45,616 nucleotides of DNA from an uncultured Agathobaculum sp. (GCA_934504345.1 CAKSVR010000014.1:1-45616), one strand, 5' to 3'. Counted from the first letter of the stretch, positions 16,601-26,070 are shown. Program-made: numbers and translations. Notes: generated by a model not told the origin, from the sequence alone.

Positions 16601-19600
16601 AGGTCAGCACCAGCACGGTGGATTTGGAATGGGAATCCAGCGGCGGCGCGGCATATTATGAGATCAGCATGATCGACCAGCATGGCGAATACAACAAGAT
16701 CGCAACAGTCCCCTATACGGTAACACAGTATCAGGTGACCGACCTCGACACAAACACCGATTACCGGTTCAGTGTGCGCGCGGTCAGCCCAACCAAGGGC
16801 AGCAGTATCGACAGCCCAATCGCCTACGCTACTACGCTGAACGGTACGGCGAATTTTGAGATCACCACCCACCCGAAGGACACCTCGACCGCCGCAGGTA
16901 AAACTGCGACCTTCACCGCCGCCGCGACCTACACCGATGACAGCGGCGCCAAGCCGGTCAGCTATCAGTGGCAGGTGAAAACGACCGACAGCAAGTCGCA
17001 GTGGCGCGAACTGCAAAACAGCACCGGTGTTTCCGGCGCGGACGGCCCATCGCTCACCATCACCGCTGCGGAGGAGATGAACGGCTATGCATACCGCTGC
17101 CGCGTGTATGTGCGAAACCGTTCGCTGTACACCAAATCCGCAGCACTGGACGTTTCTCGCGTGCCGACCAGCATTCAAATCGCACCGAAGGACGGCACCG
17201 TTTGGCTGTCCGGCGGCACGCTGACGACCAGTGAGGGAACCACTGTCACCGGTCAGAAGGCGGTAACGCTGCCAAAGAATGGCACAACCTATTCCCTGCT
17301 CTCTGACGGCAGCCAATTTTTCTGGTTCGACGATGCGGCGTATTACGCCTATAAAGGTACCGCGCCGACGCTGACCAATGGTCTGGCAGACCCAAATCAT
17401 ACATTTACCGCAGACAATATCAGCCCGACGGCGGAAACGCTGACCCGAACCGATTACACCGCTGCGCTGTCGGACGGCACAAAGATTGCCTTGCAGGAGG
17501 AGTCGGCAAGCACCACCCCCATCAGCTATAACGGTACAGACTACACCGTTCAGAATCAGTGGACCGGAACGGTCGGCAGTGACTCCTGCACGTTCTACGA
17601 GGCGGCAGACAGCGAGGATACCGTTTATCTCTATCAGACGACCGGCGGCAGCTATACCCCGTTTACGCTGAGCTGGGCTCAGAAAATCGGCAGTATTTCG
17701 ACCGATGCGCTGGCACCGGTTTATCAGGCAACCAAAACTGACGGCACGAACACGACAACCGAAAATATCATCGGTTTGACCTACGCACTTGCCGCCTCGG
17801 TATTGGAAAACGGCAGCAAGCCGACCGGCATGACCGGCACCGTCACCTTTATCATTTCCGGTGCGGGCATTGAAGGGCAAACCATTACGGTAAACCTTGA
17901 TACCAACAAAGCCAGCGCTTCCAAGAGCGATTTCCAGCCGCGTGGCGAAGGCGCAGCAACCATCACCGCCATGTACTCCGGCGATGACGTCTACGCGCCG
18001 AGCACCGCGTCCGTGAATGTCTATTTCGTGCTGAACAAGCAAAACCGCTCGGTGCTGTCGCTGACCGCACCCGCGAACGTCACCTACGGCGAGAGCGCAA
18101 ATCTCGCCGCAACGCTGACCAGTCAAAATGGCACTTCGCAGAATGCCACAGCGACCTATACGGTGGAAAAGCTGGTAAGCGGCAAGTACGTTTCGGCAGT
18201 ATCCGCCACAGACTATACCCTCGAAAACGGCGTATTTACGCCCAAACTGGTGACGAACTACCGCATTACCGCAACCCGTCAGAATCTTACCGATTCCAAG
18301 GTTATTATCGTAAGCAAGGGCACGCTCACGCTGTCCGCTGCCGATACGAGCAAGGCGCTGAACGACACCAACCGCACGCCTGACGCCGCAGAGATTTCCG
18401 GTCTTGCGGCATGGGACAAGGACACCCTGACGGCGGGTACGGACTACACGCTGACCTCTGAGGGCACCACCGCAGCCCTTCCGGGCGAATACCCCATCTA
18501 TATCGCACTGAAGGATTCCGTTGCCATAAAGTCGCTGCAGCAGAAGTACAATATCCTGCTGAAAAACGCGGTTTACACGCTTTCCGGCAAAAGCTATGTG
18601 GTTTCCGCAACAGGTGATACCAACGGCACGGTTTCCATCTCCTATCAGGCGGATGCCGCGAGCGCAGTGCTTCCGGTTTCCAGCGGCAGCCGACTGCCCG
18701 CAGGCAGTAAGGTGACCTTCACCGCCGCACCCAAGGCAGGCTACACCGTCAGCCGCTGGAAGGTCGGCACGGATTACGTTGCAGACAACGGCAGCACATA
18801 TTACAACAATATCAGCTACACTATTGACGATTTGGGCGCAGATACCGATGTTTCCGTAGAATTTACCGCCGGAGCCAGCACATTTACCTATCAATCGAAT
18901 GGCGATACCATGGGTACGGTTTCCGCTAACTATCTGACGGACGGCGCACTCGGCGGAGCGTTTACCTCGGGCGGAAACGTCAATTACAGCCAGACCATCC
19001 GCGTGTCGGCGCAGCCCAAGGACGGCTATGCGGTCGATCGCTGGGAGGTCAACGACAACACGCTCAAAACCGCAGACGGCACGCACAATTACACCGGCAG
19101 CACTTATACATTCGATAAATTCACCGAGAACGTGACAGCAACCGTATATTTTGTCGCGAACAGCCAGCCGGTTGTGACCATTAAGCCGGTGGACAATGAC
19201 GGCAAGCCGCTGACCGGCGCAAAGGTTTCGGTCGGCGGCACCGAGCTGACCGGTACGGACGGTGTATTCACCTATACGGCGCACACCGGTGAAAATCCGG
19301 TCGTCACCGTAACGCCGCCGGACGGTCTGCTGGTGGATTCGTGGACGGCGGAAAGCGGCGCGGCGGGCACGCTCAGCACCGACAATCGCGTCATGGCGCT
19401 GCATGATCTGCGCCGGAACACCACCTTCGTTGTAAAATGCACTGCACTCAACCACTATACCGTGTCCTTCGCAGGCCAACTGGACGGCAATACTATCACC
19501 GAGGACATGGGTTCCGTATCGGCTGTCAAGCTGGGCGCAGGTGCGCTGACGAGCGGCGAAAGCCAGCTTCAAGGCTCGACCATTCAGTTTACCGCCAAGG

Positions 19601-22600
19601 CGAACACCGGCTATGAGATTGCCGGCTGGAAGCTGAACGGCAGTACCGTTACGCCGACCGCAGACGGTACCTATCAGATCCCCTCGCTGAACGGCAACGC
19701 CGCTCTGGTCGTAACCTTCCGTCAGCAGCCGAAAATCACGCTTTCGGCAGGTGAAAACGGCACGCTGACCTGTGATTCGCATACCGGCAGCAGCTTCTAT
19801 CTGCCATACGGCAGCAAGGACGCGCTCACCTTCACCGCACAGCCTTCAGCCGGCTACCGCGTGGCAGGCTGGACAGTCAACGACAAAGACGTTACCGGTA
19901 CGGCAATCACCAATTCGGACGAGGAAAAATACACCTATACGCCAGACGGAACCAACGGCATGACCGATGACCTGACTGTTTCCGTTGCGTTTGAGAAGAT
20001 CCCGACCGCAGAAATCACCTTCTCGGTTGTGGATACCACACCGGAGGACGACAATTCCGGCGAAAACGGTACGCTTTCCGCAGTTGCAACCCGCTACGAA
20101 GCGAATACCCCGCTCCGGAGCGGCGATAAAGTTCTCAGCGGCTCGACTGTTGCCTTTACCGCATCTCCCGCTGTGGGCTACAAGGTACAGAGATGGTATC
20201 TGGACGGCAAGGAGCAGACAGACGCGCCGACACTCAACATCACGGATAGCGATACCGCGCACGAGGTCAAGGTACAGTTCACCGAGATCAGCAGTGCTGT
20301 TACCTTCGGCATTGCCGAAGACAGCGACACCGGTCATGGCGCAAGCCTGTCCGCCGCCTTCCTGCGTGACGGCATGAGCACGCCCGACTCCGTTTCCAGC
20401 GGCAACAACGTCACCGCCGAGGGCAAGCTGACCGTAACGGTCGAAAATCTGCGTGACGGATACAAAATCGCAGGCTGGACGCTGAACGGCGCCGCTTACG
20501 AGCCAAACGGCAAGCCGTATACCGACAATAGCCTCACTTGTGATGTTTCGGCAACACAAGGCGCGGATATCCGCGTAAAGCTTGAGCGCAAATCCTACGA
20601 AGTGACCTTCTCGGCGCAGACCGGCGGCGGCATTACAAATGATAAGTCGCTGACGAGCGGCAGCACCGTCAAGGGTGATACGGAAATCAAGTTCACCGCA
20701 TCCGCACCGGCAAGCGGCTACACTTTCATCGGCTGGAAGGTAAACGGCACGATGCACAAAACCGATGCAACGGACTACACCCTGACCGTCACCGAGGACA
20801 CCGAAATCATTGCGTGCTACGAAATCGCGGATGCGGAGTACACCGTAACCTACGGTGTACTCCCGACCAGCGGCGCGGATAACGGCACGCTGACGGTTTC
20901 CGGTCCGGACGCAGACGGCAAGGCAAACTCCGGTACGCGCGTTGCGTTTACGGCAGTACCCGATACAGGCTATATGGTCGAAAACTGGTACGCGGATGCG
21001 GCAGGCACCACTGCCATCGGCATGGCCGAAAGCAAAACCTATACTATCGACCCGCTGACCGGCAACACCTCGGTTTATGTCCGCTTTGTTCCGATTCCGA
21101 CACACACCGTCACCGTCAATATCAGCGGCAGCGGCGCGGTTTCCGCCAAGGTAAACGGTGAAAACGCTGCTATCACCAGCGGCACGCTGACCGTTCCGCA
21201 CCATGCGGCGGTTGTTCTCACCGCGCAGCCGAGCAGCGGCGCGTATCTGACCGGCTGGAAGCTGGACGGCGAGGCAGAGGGCAACGCGCTGACACTCAAC
21301 CTGAACAACGTGACGGAGGACCACACCATTGACGCAGCATTCGGCATCAGTCAGATGGTAACGCTTACAACCGTCTGCGGCAACGGCGGCACATTGACCG
21401 TTAAACGCGCAGATGGCACGACCATTGACGCTTCCGGCGGCATTCAGGTACCCAAGGGCGCTCCGCTGACACTGACCGCCGCACCGGATTCCGGCATGAT
21501 GGTTCAGGCGTGGACGATAAACGGCACGGCAGCAGACGAGCTTTCCAACACTTTCACGCTCACTCCGACCGAAAACAGCAAGGTGCAGGTGGATTTTGAA
21601 AATGTAACGCTGTTTGGTCTGCCTGCCGATGATGCAAAGTATACCTTCCGCACGATTTCCAGAACGCCTAATGATTACGGCACGGAACGCCAGATCCGCA
21701 AAGGCGGCACGATCGAATTTGCAATGCTCCCCGCAGAGGGATATTTCATCCGCAACCTCGATTTCCAAGGCGGTACGGTAACGCGCTGCGTATTGCAGAC
21801 AGACGGCAGTTGGAGCATCTGCATAGAGAGGGTTGTCGGCGCTATCACGTTTAATGCCGACATCGATTCGGTGGTTCCTCTGACCATTACCGCGCCGCAG
21901 AACGGCACGCTGACTGTCAAGCTGGGCGACACCGTTCTGTCAGACGGCGCAAAGCTGGCAGCAGGCGATACTCTCACCATTGCCGCAAATCCGGCAACCG
22001 GCTACACGCTCGATAAGCTGACCGTTACGGGCGCGGCCAAACAGCCGGACGGCACTTACAAGGTCGATGCGGCGGCGGTTTCCGTCAGCGCAAGCTTTAA
22101 GAGCACCGGCGGCACCTCCGGCGGCGGTGGTGCAAGTGGCGGCGGCGGTACCGCTCCGGCGGCAGACAAGCGCATTACCGTGGAAAACGACAAGAACGGC
22201 GCTGTATCTCCGTCCGACTCGAACGCCAAGCCCGATACCAAGGTAACGCTTACGATCAAGCCGGACAGCGGCAAGCGGCTTTCCGGTCTGACCGTGACCG
22301 ATGAAAAGGGCAACGCCCTTCCCCTCACCCGCAAAGATGCCGCGCACTACGAATTTACCATGCCGGACGGCAAAGTGACCGTCAAACCGGTATTTGCCGA
22401 CAGCAGCACCTCCTGCCCGGGCGGTATCATCTGCCCGACTCACGAGATGAGCGACGTTCCGCTGAACGCATGGTACCACGACGTTGTAGACACCGCAGTG
22501 GACAGCGGCTGGATGAACGGTACCGGAAACGGTCAGTTCACGCCGCAGGACACGACCACCCGCGGTATGCTGGCAGCCGTACTGTACCGCATGGCAGACA

Positions 22601-22992
22601 GTCCCAAGGCATCGAAGGGCACCTTCGCCGATGTGGAATCCTCCATGTACTATGCAGATGCGGTTGCATGGGCCGCCGAAAACGGCATTGTGACCGGTCT
22701 GGACGCAACGACCTATGCGCCCGCGCACAGCATTACCCGCGAGCAGCTTGCCGCAATGCTGTACCGCATGGCGCAGTATAACGGACAGGCTTCCGCCGGC
22801 AGTGCAGATGCGCTGAACGGCTTTGCCGACCGAAACGCCGTACACGACTGGTCAAAGGATGCAATGTGCTGGGCAATCGAAAACGGCATTGTAACCGGCA
22901 AGGGAAATGCCATTCTTGACCCGACCGGCACCGCTACCCGCGCAGAAGTTGCTGCTATGCTGACGAGATTTCACAATCTGACAGCCAAGTAA
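13672..22992 (+). CDS. Giant SLH-anchored multidomain adhesin
   Basis: 3106 residues with a signal peptide (MNYKRGVSLTLTAALLLSML...KAAAA). In order: an N-terminal part with FG-GAP/VCBS calcium-type repeats (VNGDGKDELFVYAG near 260, DLDRDGKEEIAV near 333); a 600-residue beta-rich region with many Tyr/Ser/Thr (to about 960); a fibronectin type III domain (about 966-1055, PRMPQNLTVTEVSTSTVDLEW); an Ig-like domain (about 1060-1165, VSYQWQV...YRCRVYVRN); Ig/Big-like segments; then roughly ten InlB-B/SPASM-like repeats (GY.V..W.V.G) to 2810; a Gly/Ser linker; and three SLH motifs (about 2905-3106) that bind cell-wall pyruvylated polymer. It ends a coupled three-gene operon under the LytTR operator. 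The likely role is adhesion or a surface fibre; a toxin-like role for the middle region is possible. Confidence 0.9.
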   Translation: MNYKRGVSLTLTAALLLSMLPQIILPKAAAANIPEREIDSSTYAALGLSLNAEDKGASLTAPYSKEHVSQAFTASEVYVAASGSQASKYLIRDGFDKMETNNRDSAVYDGDNKSNVQGNLDGAYSRYAVNGYGMSFNKYGNTYASKLSSNSANVTDYNTNGFSGIYATSTAYNGGNGKDNYVAELRAYGRDKKTTIAGNQKDGGFELALFKVDDNGKRSPAGTLSPTATAEMTYGGGMAYFTRRYVQEMDAIMDVAAADVNGDGKDELFVYAGRWKDENGTRYAYVDVFDTTSMKYIHELKINAGKSSSYQQNNSNWQWQIEKIPVVTLAGGDLDRDGKEEIAVTASAPTDNSNVASAAHLTVFTEESGTLTPVSGLDTVSLANGEQAMVSANCAFGTFSLPDTGITGTVLIAAGYQSNGKTSDHTSGAYKTAAYRFAYYDPQSKKFKLSEYRTQELGDSGKKIAESYIDDPNKGYYRPVHAPIALGCADMEGIGADNSNDEVLLGGEIYDFDTTGGITTQLSSVSVCTSQVNINGNNKSKEQVWISDVQTGVVDSNPSGKSAVNQDNKWRESFVYVAGVHRKEPVEGSDDYYWMDLGAAYLTGAKSGASNNTNNHIFYSTQEGVIAESSRRSDYTGTFVSLALPDFGNDSITMRYVADYTVYTNPEVYAVLQASPYFTDLNETYDYIGNGGTAYGTSKSTGDTKTASVSQALGVYHSLEIQALAGGEYEVELSASYSYDYAESTEIEHSVTYNAQAGGGDMAVVYTIPYQYYIYEMYDPGRKQWSTTILPAALDPTVAVLDVESYDEIAAETKGLEPISGNLLYSTPGEPETYANQPAGTREFTFDGAYAHTGASSTTADTTQEITKTTGEEHSHAFNLELNYKVGGGGALFGNKGYVGVTGSTGAGGGWSKSNAEGTAFSGTVDSLPAEASQYGFDWKLIVNNAQLGDTPVWIVGYEVKNVKQPPRMPQNLTVTEVSTSTVDLEWESSGGAAYYEISMIDQHGEYNKIATVPYTVTQYQVTDLDTNTDYRFSVRAVSPTKGSSIDSPIAYATTLNGTANFEITTHPKDTSTAAGKTATFTAAATYTDDSGAKPVSYQWQVKTTDSKSQWRELQNSTGVSGADGPSLTITAAEEMNGYAYRCRVYVRNRSLYTKSAALDVSRVPTSIQIAPKDGTVWLSGGTLTTSEGTTVTGQKAVTLPKNGTTYSLLSDGSQFFWFDDAAYYAYKGTAPTLTNGLADPNHTFTADNISPTAETLTRTDYTAALSDGTKIALQEESASTTPISYNGTDYTVQNQWTGTVGSDSCTFYEAADSEDTVYLYQTTGGSYTPFTLSWAQKIGSISTDALAPVYQATKTDGTNTTTENIIGLTYALAASVLENGSKPTGMTGTVTFIISGAGIEGQTITVNLDTNKASASKSDFQPRGEGAATITAMYSGDDVYAPSTASVNVYFVLNKQNRSVLSLTAPANVTYGESANLAATLTSQNGTSQNATATYTVEKLVSGKYVSAVSATDYTLENGVFTPKLVTNYRITATRQNLTDSKVIIVSKGTLTLSAADTSKALNDTNRTPDAAEISGLAAWDKDTLTAGTDYTLTSEGTTAALPGEYPIYIALKDSVAIKSLQQKYNILLKNAVYTLSGKSYVVSATGDTNGTVSISYQADAASAVLPVSSGSRLPAGSKVTFTAAPKAGYTVSRWKVGTDYVADNGSTYYNNISYTIDDLGADTDVSVEFTAGASTFTYQSNGDTMGTVSANYLTDGALGGAFTSGGNVNYSQTIRVSAQPKDGYAVDRWEVNDNTLKTADGTHNYTGSTYTFDKFTENVTATVYFVANSQPVVTIKPVDNDGKPLTGAKVSVGGTELTGTDGVFTYTAHTGENPVVTVTPPDGLLVDSWTAESGAAGTLSTDNRVMALHDLRRNTTFVVKCTALNHYTVSFAGQLDGNTITEDMGSVSAVKLGAGALTSGESQLQGSTIQFTAKANTGYEIAGWKLNGSTVTPTADGTYQIPSLNGNAALVVTFRQQPKITLSAGENGTLTCDSHTGSSFYLPYGSKDALTFTAQPSAGYRVAGWTVNDKDVTGTAITNSDEEKYTYTPDGTNGMTDDLTVSVAFEKIPTAEITFSVVDTTPEDDNSGENGTLSAVATRYEANTPLRSGDKVLSGSTVAFTASPAVGYKVQRWYLDGKEQTDAPTLNITDSDTAHEVKVQFTEISSAVTFGIAEDSDTGHGASLSAAFLRDGMSTPDSVSSGNNVTAEGKLTVTVENLRDGYKIAGWTLNGAAYEPNGKPYTDNSLTCDVSATQGADIRVKLERKSYEVTFSAQTGGGITNDKSLTSGSTVKGDTEIKFTASAPASGYTFIGWKVNGTMHKTDATDYTLTVTEDTEIIACYEIADAEYTVTYGVLPTSGADNGTLTVSGPDADGKANSGTRVAFTAVPDTGYMVENWYADAAGTTAIGMAESKTYTIDPLTGNTSVYVRFVPIPTHTVTVNISGSGAVSAKVNGENAAITSGTLTVPHHAAVVLTAQPSSGAYLTGWKLDGEAEGNALTLNLNNVTEDHTIDAAFGISQMVTLTTVCGNGGTLTVKRADGTTIDASGGIQVPKGAPLTLTAAPDSGMMVQAWTINGTAADELSNTFTLTPTENSKVQVDFENVTLFGLPADDAKYTFRTISRTPNDYGTERQIRKGGTIEFAMLPAEGYFIRNLDFQGGTVTRCVLQTDGSWSICIERVVGAITFNADIDSVVPLTITAPQNGTLTVKLGDTVLSDGAKLAAGDTLTIAANPATGYTLDKLTVTGAAKQPDGTYKVDAAAVSVSASFKSTGGTSGGGGASGGGGTAPAADKRITVENDKNGAVSPSDSNAKPDTKVTLTIKPDSGKRLSGLTVTDEKGNALPLTRKDAAHYEFTMPDGKVTVKPVFADSSTSCPGGIICPTHEMSDVPLNAWYHDVVDTAVDSGWMNGTGNGQFTPQDTTTRGMLAAVLYRMADSPKASKGTFADVESSMYYADAVAWAAENGIVTGLDATTYAPAHSITREQLAAMLYRMAQYNGQASAGSADALNGFADRNAVHDWSKDAMCWAIENGIVTGKGNAILDPTGTATRAEVAAMLTRFHNLTAK

Positions 22993-23023
22993 CGCTTTTC
23001 TGCGGCAGCACTATAACAAAAAT

Positions 23024-23057
23024 GGAGCGCACAGCCATATTTTCGGCTGTGCGCTCC
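23024..23057 (+). terminator. Intrinsic terminator of the adhesin operon
   Basis: Perfect 13-bp stem GGAGCGCACAGCC / GGCTGTGCGCTCC, 31 bp after the adhesin stop, followed by GTTTCAGTTT. Confidence 0.75.
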
Positions 23058-23210
23058 GTTTCAGTTTATCGAAAAACCAGTCTCATTCATCAAGCAACAG
23101 CCGGATTTCTTTCTGGGAAGGGGAGAACAACTCGGAAAAGCGGACGGATAAAACACTCCTTCCACTTCCGGCAATGTCACTTAGTTAGCAAGTAAGGAAC
23201 CTCACAAAGA

Positions 23211-23252
23211 CAGCACACAGCAAAGCCAAAGCAAGCTGTGTGCTGTTTTTTG
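23211..23252 (+). terminator. Intrinsic terminator in the gene-free stretch after the adhesin
   Basis: CAGCACACAGC / GCTGTGTGCTG form an 11-bp stem followed by seven T. The stretch 22993-23312 holds only this and the previous terminator; no gene was seen. Confidence 0.75.
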
Positions 23253-23312
23253 CGACATCAGGGCATGACAACAAAGCGGATCGGAAAATCCGCTTAAAAA
23301 AGAATGTTCAAA

Positions 23313-23495
23313 TCACAAGAGTTGTGAATCCACAGCAGAGATAAAGTTCTTCACATAGATCAGGTTTGGTTTTCCCAGACCTTGGCTCTTGCGTTCAATC
23401 AATCCTGCTTTCTTCTCAAGTTCACTGAGCAGCTTGATAGCCTTTTGCTCAGCACAGTTCAGAGCCATCTTCGCTTCGTCGATTATTGTGGTCAA
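23313..23495 (-). pseudogene. RepA_N-type replication initiator, fragment
   Basis: 60 codons reading LNCAEQKAIKLLSELEKKAG, then GLIERKSQGLGKPNLIYVKNF. This is the winged-helix end of the RepA_N replication initiators carried by plasmids and integrative elements of Firmicutes. The N-terminal half is missing (the frame opens at 23495 inside a different gene fragment). The C-terminal half stops at 23313 just after VKNFISAVDS, where intact proteins continue for more than 100 residues. Debris of a former plasmid or ICE. Confidence 0.7.
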
Positions 23496-23686
23496 GCATA
23501 CAACCAGCCCGCATCTCTGCCGTACATGACCTCGAAATCAAGCTGTCCCTCCTCGGCATAGCATGAAGACAGGTTAGTCCATGTCATATCCGGCTTGTTC
23601 CGGTAGCTGTCGAGCAGGTGCGCCAGCGTGAACGGGTGTTCTCCTTTCCGAAAGCATCCGGACCGATAGACGAACGGGCGCAGCAA
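23492..23686 (-). pseudogene. Mobile-element gene fragment of unknown family
   Basis: 64 codons including RKGEHPFTLAHLLDSYRNKP and EEGQLDFEVMYGRDAGWLYA. The frame overlaps the RepA fragment by 4 bp and has no start signal. The text resembles domains found in conjugative-element proteins, but I cannot name it. It is probably joined to the RepA fragment by deletion. Confidence 0.35.
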
Positions 23687-23783
23687 ATGGTTTTGCCGCA
23701 GAGAAATTTTTTGCGGCGCAGGAATTAGGGGCGGCTCGGGCGCGCCTGTGCCGTTTTTTCAACAGACCGGCCGGAGTTGTCTA

Positions 23784-23812
23784 TTGTGCTTCCGTTCAAA
23801 GCGCCCTATAAT
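23784..23812 (+). promoter_or_regulatory. Sigma-A type promoter of the CARF gene
   Basis: TTGTGC (23784-23789) and TATAAT (23807-23812) with a 17-bp spacer, 30 bp before the start codon. Confidence 0.7.
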
Positions 23813-23841
23813 GGAAACAAAAGAGGAAAGGCGGACGGTGC

Positions 23842-25020
23842 ATGAATACCCTGATCGAATTATACGACGAACGCGCCATTGAAAACATTCTGGCACCGGA
23901 TATGTTTCACCCGCGGCGCATTATCTATCTCTGTCCCCGTGAGGTGCTCCGGGATCACACGCGGCAGCAAAAGCTGGCGGCTTTTTATCGGAAACGCGGC
24001 TGGGAACCCGAACTGATCTTTGTGGGAACCAGTCTGTTTGAGGCGGACCGCATCCTGCGCCAGCTGTTCACCATCGAAGAAAAATACCCGGACTGCGCCA
24101 TAGATGTCACCGGCGGCAGTGATGCCGCGCTGTTTGCGGCAGGTATGTTCGCCGCCCGGAAGGATGTGCCCGCCTTCACCTACTCCCGCAAGAAAAACCG
24201 CTTTTACGACATCTCGGGCGCGGATTTTGCGGATGATCTGTACTGTGATCTGACCTATTCCATCGAGGACTTTTTCCTGATGGCCGGCGGAACGCTGCTC
24301 CCCGGGCGGGTGGATAATCATATCCTGTCGCAGTATCTCCCGTATTTTGATCCGTTTTTCTCCTGTTTTCTCCGGTTTCGACGCGAGTGGCCCACGATCA
24401 TCTCCTATATTCAGCGGATCTCTCCGGCGGAGTACGGCCAGATCCCACCGCTGGACATTACGGGCAGCTACACCGTGAAGGGAGAGCGCGGCTCCCGCAA
24501 CTCTGCCAACGAAGATGCCCTGCAGGAGATGGAACGGATCGGTTTCATTCAGGATCTGACGATCATTCCCGACCAGCAGGTATCGTTCCGTTTCCGGGAT
24601 GTGCATACCCGGGCATGGCTGCGCGATGTGGGCAGCGTGCTCGAGCTGTATACCTACAAGGCCTGCGTGGATGCCGCGATTTTCCATGATGTGATCAGCA
24701 GTGCCGTGGTTCGGTGGGATGATGTGCTGGGACACGGCAGCGTTCTGAACGAGATCGACGTCATGGCCGCCCGCGGGGTCATCCCGCTGTTCCTCAGCTG
24801 CAAGGCCTGCGACATCAAGACCGAGGCGCTCAATGAACTTGCCATCCTGCGGGATCGTTTCGGCGGCAAGGGCGCCAAAGCGGTCATCGTCACGACCGAA
24901 TCCTGCAATGCCGCCGCCCGTCATCGCGCTGCCCAGCTTGGAATCGCCGTTATTGATCTGGAAGAACTGAAAACCGGTCAACTCGTGCATCGGCTGAAGG
25001 TGATCATGAAAGCGGAGTGA
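23842..25020 (+). CDS. CARF-nuclease protein of the Card1/Can2 (DUF1887) type
   Basis: 392 residues. The N-terminal 150 residues have a CARF/Rossmann layout with the ligand loop DVTGGSDAALFAAG (residues 88-101), which binds cyclic oligoadenylate in type III CRISPR effectors. A middle linker leads to a C-terminal PD-(D/E)XK-like domain: ELYTYKACVD helix, NEIDVMAARG (Asp306), then LFLSCKACD (Lys321) and AVIVTTESC. In Card1 the last motif is ECK; here Glu is Ser319, as I recall for many orphan DUF1887 proteins, so nuclease strength is uncertain. It has its own promoter and no cas10 or csm/cmr genes beside it. Probably a stand-alone defence or stress effector activated by a cyclic nucleotide. Confidence 0.8.
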   Translation: MNTLIELYDERAIENILAPDMFHPRRIIYLCPREVLRDHTRQQKLAAFYRKRGWEPELIFVGTSLFEADRILRQLFTIEEKYPDCAIDVTGGSDAALFAAGMFAARKDVPAFTYSRKKNRFYDISGADFADDLYCDLTYSIEDFFLMAGGTLLPGRVDNHILSQYLPYFDPFFSCFLRFRREWPTIISYIQRISPAEYGQIPPLDITGSYTVKGERGSRNSANEDALQEMERIGFIQDLTIIPDQQVSFRFRDVHTRAWLRDVGSVLELYTYKACVDAAIFHDVISSAVVRWDDVLGHGSVLNEIDVMAARGVIPLFLSCKACDIKTEALNELAILRDRFGGKGAKAVIVTTESCNAAARHRAAQLGIAVIDLEELKTGQLVHRLKVIMKAE

Positions 25021-25053
25021 CGGCTGATCCAATGCTTTTGAGAGAAAAATAGC

Positions 25054-25112
25054 GAAGTGCACCCCATTTGTTAGACAGTATGGCATACTATCAAACAAAT
25101 GGGGTGCACTTC
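25054..25112. terminator. Long near-perfect palindrome, bidirectional terminator
   Basis: 19-bp perfect outer arms GAAGTGCACCCCATTTGTT / AACAAATGGGGTGCACTTC with further inner pairing (GACAGTA / TACTATC), so nearly all 59 bp fold. It lies between the convergent CARF and TPR genes. Confidence 0.75.
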
Positions 25113-25128
25113 ATTCATTCCCGACTGC

Positions 25129-26070
25129 TTATTTCGACTTTTTTCTTTTTGCCGCCGTCTGTGCACGCAGATACTGCTGCGCCCACTCGAAGAAAAACGG
25201 TACATTCCGGAACAAATACATGGAATCCAAAAACTCCTCTACCAATTCCTGTATTGTCATGGGCTGATAACCGTACCACTCTCGTTCCGCGAGCATAGCA
25301 GGCATATCTTTTTTCACCGCCAGACGCAGAAACTTTTTCGTATCCTTGTTCACTGCAGCAAGGCGATTCAGATACGCTCCCGCCTTGTCAAACTGGTTCA
25401 GCTTGTAGTACAGAACCGCCAGCGGAAGCAGCATCTGTGTTTCCTCGTAGCTGTCATATTTCTTATGGAGTGCCAGTGCGTGCATCTCGTCCTCCATCTG
25501 CACATACAGATGCATCAGCCGATAGCGCACGCCAAGGTTGTCGCCTTCGCACAGTTCCAGCATCCGCTCGCCTGCATGGATTGCCTGACGCAGCATACCG
25601 CAGAAAATCAGCGCCTCGAAATAGGTATGATAGACCCGCATATACGGTCTGGTTTCAATAGCAAGCCAGAAATCCCCCATGCTTTCCTGAAAGACGCCCA
25701 TCTTCTTCAGTTTCGTTTCTTCGGCTTCCAGCAGCTTTTTCAGCTCCGGAAGCTGCGTTGCGGGCTTGTCCTCATGCGTGTTCAGCAGCAGCTGCAGCTG
25801 TGCATCCACATTATCCGGCTCTACTTCCACTGCTTTGTTCAGGTAGGCCATCCGCTGCTTTTTAGAACGAGCCTCCTGTGCAAGTTCCAGATAATCGTAT
25901 GCTGTTTCCGGCTCTGTACTCGCCGGCTCAAGCATTGCTGTATGCTCTGCCATAAACTGCTCCTGCAGGCGGTCGAAGCTTTGCTCATCGACTATTTCAT
26001 CGGCGTGCTCTTCCAAAAATTTTTGGAGCTCCAACATCAGTTTTTCTGTGCTCATACCATTCTTATGCAT
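25129..26070 (-). CDS. TPR-like cytosolic protein
   Basis: About 313 residues, helical and charged, with no signal peptide. YLELAQEARSKKQRMAYLNK followed by AVEVEPDNVDAQLQLLL is a TPR-type helix pair, and the remaining sequence keeps the same helical-repeat character (for example LPLAVLYYKLNQFDKAGAYL). It ends in a basic tail (RAQTAAKRKKSK). The start is uncertain: ATG 26070 has a G-rich site (GCGGGGA) 7 bp upstream, while ATG 26097 has none. Similar lone TPR proteins in clostridia are uncharacterised. It stands alone between two terminators, so context gives no function. Confidence 0.7.
   Translation of the reverse strand: MHKNGMSTEKLMLELQKFLEEHADEIVDEQSFDRLQEQFMAEHTAMLEPASTEPETAYDYLELAQEARSKKQRMAYLNKAVEVEPDNVDAQLQLLLNTHEDKPATQLPELKKLLEAEETKLKKMGVFQESMGDFWLAIETRPYMRVYHTYFEALIFCGMLRQAIHAGERMLELCEGDNLGVRYRLMHLYVQMEDEMHALALHKKYDSYEETQMLLPLAVLYYKLNQFDKAGAYLNRLAAVNKDTKKFLRLAVKKDMPAMLAEREWYGYQPMTIQELVEEFLDSMYLFRNVPFFFEWAQQYLRAQTAAKRKKSK

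Noticed and set aside
15499..19782. Long open frame (1427 codons) on the minus strand
   Set aside because: Lies wholly antisense to the adhesin; its composition mirrors GC-rich codons and shows no domains, signal or RBS.
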